From Alteromonadaceae bacterium UBA2620 (lineage in GTDB: Bacteria > Pseudomonadota > Gammaproteobacteria > Enterobacterales > Alteromonadaceae), in assembly GCA_002339125.1 (NCBI GenBank), contig DDJQ01000151.1, forward strand, positions 1 to 23,871: a DNA stretch of 23,871 bases. The letters are read 5' to 3'. How positions within the stretch are numbered: position 1 is the stretch's first letter; every line of letters starts with the position of its first letter. Positions 17,721-23,871 of the stretch are shown piece by piece. Both the position numbers and the translations under genes were made by a program. The notes under the pieces are model-generated. The model searched no databases. It was not told where the DNA came from and saw only the letters and a program-made list of their open reading frames with translations.

Positions 17721-19064
17721 GTGCGCACATCTCTGGCCGTTTTCCGCGACAAGCGCTTATTCAGTATATTTGTTTTTGGCATTGCCAGTGGCTTTCCCTG
17801 GGTCATGATCGGCTCAGTGCTCTCCGCCTGGCTAAAAGATGAATCGCTGTCACGCTCAGCCATTGGACTGTTTGGTGCTATTTTTGCCGTTTATTCCTTT
17901 AACTTTTTATGGGCGCCATTACTTGACCGCATCAAGCCACTGGCGCTTGGTCAACGCCGCGGCTGGATAGGGCAAATGCAGTTGCTGATCATTGGTTGCT
18001 GTGTGTGGATGTCGACCCTCGATGCCCAAAGTTCGCTGTATCAGATTGCCCTGTGCGGCTTTATTATCGCTTTGAGCTCTGCCACCCAGGATATTGCCAT
18101 TGATGCCTTCAGAATAGACACCATCGCTCAACATGAGACTGACGCCATGTCGGCAGCTTCTTCGCTGGCCACAGCCGGATGGTGGACAGGCTACGGCGGG
18201 CTCGGCGCGATACCATTTTTGGTGGCCGATCTACCCGGTTGGGAATGGCAACATATTTATTTATTGCTGGCCGCTATTATGAGCTTATGCCTGATGGCCA
18301 CGCTGGTGGTAGCTAAAGAGCCAGATGTAAACCGGCAGGCTATGCTGGATGCGGCCACCGCGCGCTATCAGGCATTACTGAGCGCTGGCGATAGTCTTTT
18401 CGGTAAGATCTCAAGCTGGCTGTTAGTCAGTCTGGTAGAGCCGTTCAGGGAGTTTTTTAGCCGCAATGGCGTAAAACTCGCACTGCAGATCCTGCTGTTT
18501 GTATTTTTGTTTAAAATTGGCGAGGCGTTTCTTGGCCGGATGAGCATTGTGTTTTACAAGGAGATAGGTTTCAGCAACAGTGATATTGGCACTTATTCAA
18601 AATTGCTCAACTGGTGGGTCACCATTGTGTTCTCCATTATCGGCGGCCTGGTAAATATCCGCTACGGTATTTTCCGCGGCCTGTTTATAGCCGGCATTGC
18701 CATGGCGGCCAGTAACCTGATGTTCGCCTGGATGGCCGAAATTGGCCCGCATAAGGGCTGGTTTGTGGTGACCATTGTGCTGGATGGCTTTACTTCAGCA
18801 TGGAGCACCGTAGCCATGGTAGCCTTTATATCCCTGTTATGTAACCGGGCATTTTCGGCTACCCAGTATGCCCTGATGGCGTCTTTGAGTGTCGCCAGCC
18901 GTACCTTACTGGCGTCGGCAAGCGGTATTCTGGTGGATGCAATGGGCGGTAACTGGGCGCTGTTTTTTGTGCTCACCGCCCTGATGGTTATCCCCAGCCT
19001 GGTCATTCTTTACCGGCTGAGGCATAACATTACGGCGATTGAAAAAGGCAATTCTGCCAGATAG
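17721..19064 (+). CDS. ampG: AmpG-like MFS permease (muropeptide transporter family)
   Basis: This 447-residue inner-membrane protein of the major facilitator superfamily has about twelve hydrophobic segments. Shared features with E. coli AmpG include an N-terminal FGIASGFPWVMIGSVLSAWL (AmpG: GFASGLPLALTSGTLQAWM), SFNFLWAPLLDRIKPLALGQRRGW (AmpG: KFLWSPLMDR...GRRRGW) and ALSSATQDIAIDAFRID. AmpG imports GlcNAc-anhydroMurNAc peptides for cell-wall recycling and beta-lactamase induction. Several paralogues are common in this group, so the exact substrate is uncertain. The GTG start at 17721 is preceded by AAAGAG. Its 3' end faces the GGDEF gene eleven bases away, and the two stop codons share an inverted repeat. 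Confidence 0.75.
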   Translation: MRTSLAVFRDKRLFSIFVFGIASGFPWVMIGSVLSAWLKDESLSRSAIGLFGAIFAVYSFNFLWAPLLDRIKPLALGQRRGWIGQMQLLIIGCCVWMSTLDAQSSLYQIALCGFIIALSSATQDIAIDAFRIDTIAQHETDAMSAASSLATAGWWTGYGGLGAIPFLVADLPGWEWQHIYLLLAAIMSLCLMATLVVAKEPDVNRQAMLDAATARYQALLSAGDSLFGKISSWLLVSLVEPFREFFSRNGVKLALQILLFVFLFKIGEAFLGRMSIVFYKEIGFSNSDIGTYSKLLNWWVTIVFSIIGGLVNIRYGIFRGLFIAGIAMAASNLMFAWMAEIGPHKGWFVVTIVLDGFTSAWSTVAMVAFISLLCNRAFSATQYALMASLSVASRTLLASASGILVDAMGGNWALFFVLTALMVIPSLVILYRLRHNITAIEKGNSAR

Positions 19065-19093
19065 TTGAGGCCAAATTATCTGGACCGCAGAAT
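19051..19093. terminator. Inverted repeat spanning the convergent stop codons, possible bidirectional terminator
   Basis: ATTCTG-CCAGATA (19051-19063) pairs with TATCTGG (19077-19083) and CAGAAT (19088-19093), with a four-base bulge ACCG and a 13-base loop. The stem is formed by the last codons of the ampG-like gene and of the GGDEF gene, so both mRNAs would end in the same hairpin. No T-run follows. Confidence 0.45.
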
Positions 19094-20038
19094 AGCCTGA
19101 TTACGGCCATTTTCCTTGGCTTCATAGAGCGCCTGGTCGGCAATATCCAGCCATTGCATCTCATTGGCAAAAGCAGAGGAGAATTCCGCCAGTCCCAGGC
19201 TTACGGTAAACCTGATAGACTGGCCATCATGGGTGACTTCCGTTGCCTCGGCCGCCTTGCGGATCCGCTCCGCCACCTGCATCGCGCCATCGCCACTGGC
19301 GTCGGCTAAAATAATGGCAAATTCCTCACCACCATAACGACCGGCCAGGTCGGTTTCACGCACCTGCTTCTTAATGATTTGCGCCAGGGTTTGAATCACT
19401 TTATCGCCAGCCTGATGGCCATAGTTATCGTTAACCGCCTTAAAGTGGTCAATATCGAGCATCACGGCAATATTAGCCGACTCACGGCGTTTTGCCAGTC
19501 GGTACAAACTCTGAAACCGTTCCTGCCAGTAGCGGCGGTTATACAACTGAGTGAGTCCGTCCACACGGCTCATTTCGGTAAGCTGATTATTCAGGCCTTC
19601 GATATTCAGCCGGCTGCTGGCCTGGTCTGTCACATCGTAAACCAGCATACACATACGCTCGACGTTACCGGTAAGCGATGACAAAGGAAACAGGGTTACG
19701 TTCTGATACATTACGTCCAGTTCGGAAGTAATGGGCCGGTTGCAACCGAACTTAAACAAGTATGGGCGTTGCTCCCAAATCAGAAACACCGGGGATTTAA
19801 GGTTAAACACAGGCTCTGCTTTTAGCATTAACCAGTCCTGTTCAATCTCCGGAAAGTGCTCGAACAACGACTTACCAACAATCTGGCTGGGCCGCAGGTT
19901 ACTGTGGTTTTCCATAAACTGGTTCCACACTTCCACCTTAAAGTCGCGGTCGAGCACCACGATTCCTACTTCAACTGAGCTCAGTAGATCATGTAACCAA
20001 TGCTGGCGGCTAAGTTCTTCCATTACATCAGTGTTCAC
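19076..20038 (-). CDS. PAS-GGDEF diguanylate cyclase
   Basis: The product is 320 residues from the GTG at 20038, chosen because GAGGA lies eight bases before it. A TTG at 20053 and an ATG at 20023 are alternatives. A PAS-type sensor (about 10-135) has VEVGIVVLDRDFKVEVWNQF. It is followed by a short coiled linker and a GGDEF domain with VDGLTQLYNRRYW, MLDIDHFKAVNDNYGHQAGD and the active-site motif GGEEF (about 236-240). The inhibitory I-site RETD lies five residues before GGEEF, so the enzyme should both make cyclic di-GMP from two GTP and be feedback-inhibited by it. No transmembrane segment is seen, so it is cytoplasmic. It starts four bases after the response-regulator stop, which implies coupled translation and a shared signalling task. 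Confidence 0.92.
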   Translation of the reverse strand: MNTDVMEELSRQHWLHDLLSSVEVGIVVLDRDFKVEVWNQFMENHSNLRPSQIVGKSLFEHFPEIEQDWLMLKAEPVFNLKSPVFLIWEQRPYLFKFGCNRPITSELDVMYQNVTLFPLSSLTGNVERMCMLVYDVTDQASSRLNIEGLNNQLTEMSRVDGLTQLYNRRYWQERFQSLYRLAKRRESANIAVMLDIDHFKAVNDNYGHQAGDKVIQTLAQIIKKQVRETDLAGRYGGEEFAIILADASGDGAMQVAERIRKAAEATEVTHDGQSIRFTVSLGLAEFSSAFANEMQWLDIADQALYEAKENGRNQAILRSR

Positions 20039-20042
20039 GGCA

Positions 20043-21056
20043 TTAGTCCTCAATATCTACCAGTCGTGAATAAATACGCTCCATAGAGGTATCCGGGAAC
20101 AGCAACAGCAACTCAAAATGAATGCCGCGCTGTTTAATGCCGTAACCAATTTCCACCGCCATAATACGATTCCAGCGTTGCTTGGTATTTGCCAGCAAAC
20201 TCTCCAGCTCACGGTTGCGCCCCAGAATAATCGGTGACGAGTGGCTGAAGCTAACGTTAAGCTGATCAGACAGGGCATTCAGGCAGGCTCCAATGAGGAT
20301 ATTAGAAATATCCATCAGAGCTTCAAGCTGCGCAGGTGCGGCCGACAACTGGTCATAATTTAATAGCGCAATGATATTTTCAAAGTCAGTATCATTGAAA
20401 ATCACCAGCGCCTCGCCGTTGATACCGGCACTTACAAACCCTTTGGACACTGCAGAGACGCTGTCATTACGGTTCACCTCGGCAAAGGCCATATGCAGTT
20501 CGTTGTTCTCAATGATGTTCACATTGGGAATGGGTAAGTCGATAAACTCACCCAACTGTCGGGCAAGGTTTTCACCAGCCCGGCCCATGGCCACATTAAC
20601 CAGTTCGCGGTAAGCATCCAGCTTTTCGCTGTCGCTGCTGCCGGCAAGGCTTGTTTGTTGCTTGCGTTGTTCGGAACGGGCGTCGCCGGTGTAAATGCCG
20701 TACTGCTTGAGTAAGGTGATCAGCTTTTGGTTGTCGATGGGCTTACGAATAAAGTCTAATGCGCCCATGGCCAGCATACGGGTGCGCGCTTCAGGCTGCA
20801 CATCCCCGGATACAGTAATCACCAGACAAGGTAAATCTTCCCGACGGATGACTTCCATGGTGGCATAACCATCCATCACCGGCATATTCAGGTCGAGGAA
20901 CATCACATCGCCTTTTCCGGCGCGGATCATCTCCAGCGCTTCCTGCCCGTCTTTGGCAAAATGTAACAGCACATCCCAGCCATCGGGAATGGCCCGGGCC
21001 ATCTGCTTTCTGGCGAAAGCCGAGTCGTCGCAAATCAGTACATTAGTTTTACTCAT
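20043..21056 (-). CDS. Response regulator with CheC/CheX-like phosphatase domain
   Basis: In this 337-residue cytoplasmic protein an N-terminal receiver domain has the acidic pair Asp10-Asp11, the phosphoacceptor Asp55 (VMFLDLNMP), Ser83 (TVSGD) and Lys105 (FIRKPID). After a polar linker (about 125-145) comes a CheC/CheX-like domain. It has two related helices, YRELVNVAMGRAGENLARQL and LMDISNILIGACLNALSDQL, matching the E/D-x3-N active-site pattern of CheC-type CheY-phosphate phosphatases. No DNA-binding domain is present. It may dephosphorylate its own receiver or another one, or use the fold only as an output; the sequence cannot decide. The start lies eight bases after thyA with GGTGG before the ATG, and the diguanylate cyclase follows directly, so a phosphorylation-to-c-di-GMP link is plausible. 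Confidence 0.85.
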   Translation of the reverse strand: MSKTNVLICDDSAFARKQMARAIPDGWDVLLHFAKDGQEALEMIRAGKGDVMFLDLNMPVMDGYATMEVIRREDLPCLVITVSGDVQPEARTRMLAMGALDFIRKPIDNQKLITLLKQYGIYTGDARSEQRKQQTSLAGSSDSEKLDAYRELVNVAMGRAGENLARQLGEFIDLPIPNVNIIENNELHMAFAEVNRNDSVSAVSKGFVSAGINGEALVIFNDTDFENIIALLNYDQLSAAPAQLEALMDISNILIGACLNALSDQLNVSFSHSSPIILGRNRELESLLANTKQRWNRIMAVEIGYGIKQRGIHFELLLLFPDTSMERIYSRLVDIED

Positions 21057-21064
21057 AACCCACC

Positions 21065-21898
21065 TTAAATGGCCACCGGCGCTTTAATGTGTGGATGCGA
21101 CTGATAATTTTCTAAAGTGAAATCGTCAATACTGAAACCAAAAATATCCTTCACCTCTGGATTGAGCCGCATGGTCGGGCGCGCAAAAGGCTCGCGACTT
21201 AACTGCAGCTCCGTTTGCTCAAGGTGGTTAAGGTATAAATGGGCATCGCCCAGAGTATGGATAAATTCACCGGGTTCGAGGTCGCACACTTGTGCCACCA
21301 TCAGAGTAAGCAAGGCATAGCTGGCAATATTAAACGGTACGCCAAGGAAGACATCACCACTGCGCTGATATAGCTGACAGGAGAGCTTTCCTTCCAGCAC
21401 ATAAAACTGAAACAGGGTGTGGCAAGGCGGTAACGCCTGCTTGCCGTGGGCCGCGTTGTCTTTCGGTGACATCGTTGGATCAGGTAATACTGACGGGTTC
21501 CAGGCACTCACAATCAGGCGGCGGGAATCAGGGTTGGTTTTAATCTCGTTGATCAGCGCAGCAATCTGGTCAACGGTCTCGCCATCGGCACCGGTCCAGC
21601 TGCGCCACTGATGGCCATAAACCGGGCCCAGCTCGCCTTCATCCGTGGCCCACTCGTCCCAGATCGAAACGCCGTTGTCCTTGAGATAGGCGATGTTGGT
21701 CTCGCCTTTTAAGAACCACAACAATTCATGAATAATGGAGCGCAGATGGCACTTTTTGGTAGTCACCAGCGGAAAGCCTTCACTGAGGTCAAAGCGCATC
21801 TGGTAGCCAAATACACTTAATGTTCCGGTGCCGGTTCTGTCTTCTTTTTTTACGCCGTTATCACGAATATGGCGCATTAACGCTAAGTACTCTTTCAT
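21065..21898 (-). CDS. thyA: Thymidylate synthase ThyA
   Basis: This 277-residue enzyme methylates dUMP to dTMP with methylenetetrahydrofolate. Signatures are RTGTGTLSVFGYQMRFDL, the LVTTKK.HLRSIIHELLWFLKG segment, GPVYGHQWRSW, the catalytic Cys159 in ALPPCH, QLYQRSGDVFLGVPFNIASYA and the family-typical C-terminus IKAPVAI. It is 13 residues longer than E. coli ThyA (264). The extra residues are mostly a polar insert before the catalytic Cys (around 136-154, with PTMSPKDNAAHGK). The gene begins seven bases after lgt, the same pairing as in E. coli, and the ribosome binding site AAAGAG overlaps the lgt end. Confidence 0.97.
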   Translation of the reverse strand: MKEYLALMRHIRDNGVKKEDRTGTGTLSVFGYQMRFDLSEGFPLVTTKKCHLRSIIHELLWFLKGETNIAYLKDNGVSIWDEWATDEGELGPVYGHQWRSWTGADGETVDQIAALINEIKTNPDSRRLIVSAWNPSVLPDPTMSPKDNAAHGKQALPPCHTLFQFYVLEGKLSCQLYQRSGDVFLGVPFNIASYALLTLMVAQVCDLEPGEFIHTLGDAHLYLNHLEQTELQLSREPFARPTMRLNPEVKDIFGFSIDDFTLENYQSHPHIKAPVAI

Positions 21899-21905
21899 GT
21901 GTCGT

Positions 21906-22730
21906 CTAGCTCTTTACCGTTTTGTTAGCAGGTGTTGTGGTGACACCCTTCTTTTTATAGGCATATACCATTAGTCCCAGACCACCGAGGATCATCGGGA
22001 TACAGAGCAACTGTCCCTGACTCAGACCAACCTGATACAAGCCGATATGGGCGTCAGGTTCACGATAAAACTCAACAATAAAACGAAACGCGCCATACCC
22101 CATCAGGAATAAGCCGCCCACCGCACCGGTTGGTCTTGGTCGGGCAGAATACAGCCAGAGAATAATAAACAGTAACACACCTTCCAGGGCAAATTCATAA
22201 AGTTGTGAAGGGTGGCGCGGCTGAGGACCGGCGCCCGGGAAAATAATCGCCCAGGGGACGTCTGTAGTGCGCCCCCACAGTTCAGCATTTAGAAAGTTAC
22301 CAATACGGCCTGCGCCGAGACCAATGGGCACCAGTGGCGCAATAAAGTCTGAAACCTGCAAGAAACTGGCATTCAGACGCCTTGCCTGCCAGAACATAGC
22401 AGCAATCACACCCAACAGACCACCGTGGAAGGACATGCCACCGGTATGAATATAAAACAGGTAGAGCGGGTCCTGCAAAAACAAGCCAAACTGGTAGAAA
22501 AAGACATAGCCCAGGCGGCCACCAATAATGACTCCAACAAAGCCCCAGAACAGCAGGTCGCTGAGTTGATCGCGGTTCCACGGCGAATTAGGTAAGCGTT
22601 TTTTAGCCAGCAGATAAGCGGCAATAAAACCCAGCAGATACATCATGCCGTACCAGCGCACGCTTAGTGGCCCGAGACTGACAATAATCGGATCGATATT
22701 GGGAAATACCAGGAAGTCTGTTTCACCCAT
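21906..22730 (-). CDS. lgt: Prolipoprotein diacylglyceryl transferase Lgt
   Basis: This 274-residue inner-membrane enzyme transfers diacylglycerol from phosphatidylglycerol to the lipobox Cys of prolipoproteins. It has about seven hydrophobic segments and the family motifs VRWYGMMYLLG, HTGGMSFHGGLLG with His102 (E. coli His103) and the Lgt signature GAGRIGNFLNAELWGR (about 139-154) with the essential Arg and Asn. Near the end YREPDAHIG matches the region with the second essential Arg. The start ATG is three bases after the stop of the upstream permease gene, so the two are coupled. A substrate in this window would be the lipoprotein PrsT. Confidence 0.97.
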   Translation of the reverse strand: MGETDFLVFPNIDPIIVSLGPLSVRWYGMMYLLGFIAAYLLAKKRLPNSPWNRDQLSDLLFWGFVGVIIGGRLGYVFFYQFGLFLQDPLYLFYIHTGGMSFHGGLLGVIAAMFWQARRLNASFLQVSDFIAPLVPIGLGAGRIGNFLNAELWGRTTDVPWAIIFPGAGPQPRHPSQLYEFALEGVLLFIILWLYSARPRPTGAVGGLFLMGYGAFRFIVEFYREPDAHIGLYQVGLSQGQLLCIPMILGGLGLMVYAYKKKGVTTTPANKTVKS

Positions 22731-22733
22731 GTA

Positions 22734-23540
22734 CTAATTCATTCCTATAATCATGCGGATACTCACTAACACCAGCAGTCCCGCTAAAATCTTCTTAAGT
22801 AATTCAGTTGGCATATTCTGCCCTAACCGGGCGCCAAAGCCAGCAGTAAATATAGAAGTGGCCATAATGCCAAATCCTGCTGGTAAGTAAACATACCCCA
22901 ACGACCAGTCTGGTAAACCGGGTAAATTCCAGCCCGCGTGAATAAAGCTTCCGGTACCAAATAACGCGATAACCAGGCCGCTGACTGCTGCACAGCCAAT
23001 TGCCTGACGAATCGGCACCTGGAACCAGACCAGCGCCGGTACCAACAAAGCTCCGCCGCCAATGCCCATGAGTGCCGAGATGGTTCCGACAATTGCTCCC
23101 ACGGTAACAAGGATGGCTGGCGTATAGGTCTTGTTCGAGGCAGTACGCTTGCCAAATACCATTTGTGCGGCAATGAGTATGACTAATCCGGCAAACACTT
23201 TGGTGAGAATATCGGCCGGCAACATGCTGGCCAGTTGAGCTCCGGCGATGGCACCAACCGCAATACCGGTACCGCTTAAAACAATCACCCGTGGCACAAT
23301 ATTGCCCAATGAGTAATGTGCTTTGGCAGAGAAAAAACCGGTGACGATAATGGTAAACAGTGACGTTGCGATGGCCATGGGCATCGCCAGTTCGTGGCTG
23401 ATGCCGGCAATACCGGTAAGCAATGCAGACAGCACCGGCACAATAATCAGGCCGCCACCTATGCCGAGCATGCCAGCCAGCGTCCCGGTGAGCATTCCCA
23501 GGGCCATACAACTGACGAAAATGAGTAGCAGAGGATCCAA
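22734..23540 (-). CDS. TauE/SafE (TSUP) family membrane permease
   Basis: This 268-residue inner-membrane protein has about eight hydrophobic segments. Two family repeats are visible: GTLAGMLGIGGGLIIVPVL near the N-terminus and GTISALMGIGGGALLVPALV near the middle. This internal duplication of the GIGGG motif is typical of TSUP permeases, which export or import sulfur-containing anions or organic acids; the substrate here is unknown. The start is a TTG at 23540 with GGAG seven bases before it. It sits between ptsP and lgt, which are direct neighbours in E. coli, and is the likely first gene of the run to the GGDEF gene. Confidence 0.92.
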   Translation of the reverse strand: MDPLLLIFVSCMALGMLTGTLAGMLGIGGGLIIVPVLSALLTGIAGISHELAMPMAIATSLFTIIVTGFFSAKAHYSLGNIVPRVIVLSGTGIAVGAIAGAQLASMLPADILTKVFAGLVILIAAQMVFGKRTASNKTYTPAILVTVGAIVGTISALMGIGGGALLVPALVWFQVPIRQAIGCAAVSGLVIALFGTGSFIHAGWNLPGLPDWSLGYVYLPAGFGIMATSIFTAGFGARLGQNMPTELLKKILAGLLVLVSIRMIIGMN

Positions 23541-23588
23541 TCTAAGTCTCCGTAATGATTGAGGTTGCTAGCATACCATAAGTCCACC

Positions 23589-23616
23589 TTACAGAGGCGT
23601 TAGCATAGCCCTGTAA
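23589..23616 (-). terminator. Imperfect hairpin after ptsP, possible terminator
   Basis: TTACAG and GGC (23589-23598, with one bulged A) pair with GCC and CTGTAA (23608-23616). The stem starts ten bases after the ptsP stop, but there is no T-run. The 86-base gap to the permease gene could therefore hold both a ptsP terminator and the promoter of the permease-lgt-thyA run. Confidence 0.3.
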
Positions 23617-23626
23617 TATGATGAAT

Positions 23627-23871
23627 TTAAGAACCGGCCCGGACTAATCCACCGAGCCCTTTAACTTCCAGATACTGATTGATGTGATTAAAGACTTCTT
23701 CGTAGCTGTCGGAGGTTAATGCACAAGACAGCAATGACTGCGCCTCGCTAAGGTTTACGTTGCGCACTACCCAGTTAATTTTACGCAGGTTGAAGGCATT
23801 CATACTGAGTTTTCGATAGCCCATCCCCATCAGCAGAATGGCGCCACCTGGTTCACCGGCGATTTCCCCAC
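23627..23871 (-). CDS. ptsP: Phosphoenolpyruvate-protein phosphotransferase PtsP (EI-Ntr), C-terminal part only
   Basis: Only the last 80 complete codons lie in the window; the frame is open to the right edge. GEIAGEPGGAILLMGMGYRK followed by LSMNAFNLRKINWVVRNV matches the end of the PEP-utilising barrel of enzyme I proteins. The final GLGGLVRAGS is characteristic of PtsP rather than PtsI. PtsP passes phosphate from PEP to NPr in the nitrogen-related PTS. The gene order ptsP-lgt-thyA is also found in E. coli, which supports the call. Confidence 0.9.
   Translation of the reverse strand, partial: GEIAGEPGGAILLMGMGYRKLSMNAFNLRKINWVVRNVNLSEAQSLLSCALTSDSYEEVFNHINQYLEVKGLGGLVRAGS

Noticed and set aside
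22804..23511. Long second reading frame (235 codons) on the minus strand inside the TSUP gene
   Set aside because: It is a frame shadow: its translation is full of Cys, His, Arg and Tyr without protein-like patterns, while the overlapping frame encodes a clear permease.

Overview
The window is a gammaproteobacterial chromosome segment, most likely from the Alteromonadales (Alteromonadaceae-like). The reasons are the linked rapA-rluA pair, the ptsP / TSUP / lgt / thyA cluster, a PEP-CTERM-system TPR lipoprotein (PrsT), a CsdA/DeaD helicase with a DbpA-type RNA-binding tail, and moderate GC with dense coding. This placement rests on gene content and protein family resemblance only. I see no rRNA, tRNA, CRISPR array, insertion sequence or integrase.

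Layout. Positions 1-966 (minus) look accessory or decaying: an unassigned AT-richer stretch, then a chimeric reading frame. The frame joins the secreted N-terminus of an S10 serine carboxypeptidase to the C-terminal toxin-binding half of an Xre/MbcA/ParS-type antitoxin. Next come prsT (minus) and, divergently, deaD, cysG (siroheme synthase), a secreted transglutaminase-like protein and a large eight-haem c-type cytochrome with TPRs. The cytochrome appears to start at an ATT codon, because only that start gives it the signal peptide a periplasmic cytochrome needs. A PIN-PhoH ATPase (minus) converges on it. Divergent from phoH are rapA and rluA, then a DUF3530-like exported protein, a small unknown protein and an AmpG-like permease.

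The right end (19076-23871, minus) is a compact run in the order ptsP (C-terminus only) - TauE/SafE permease - lgt - thyA - REC/CheC-like response regulator - PAS-GGDEF diguanylate cyclase. The five genes after ptsP are separated by only 3-8 bases, so they probably form one transcription unit. It puts two signalling proteins translationally behind housekeeping lipoprotein and thymidylate genes.

The best candidates for a second look are the S10-antitoxin chimera, the ATT-initiated octahaem TPR cytochrome, the REC-CheC plus diguanylate cyclase pair at the end of the lgt-thyA operon, and the nearly identical, mutually complementary 3' ends of the convergent ampG-like and GGDEF genes. I found no clear multi-gene defence or mobile system.
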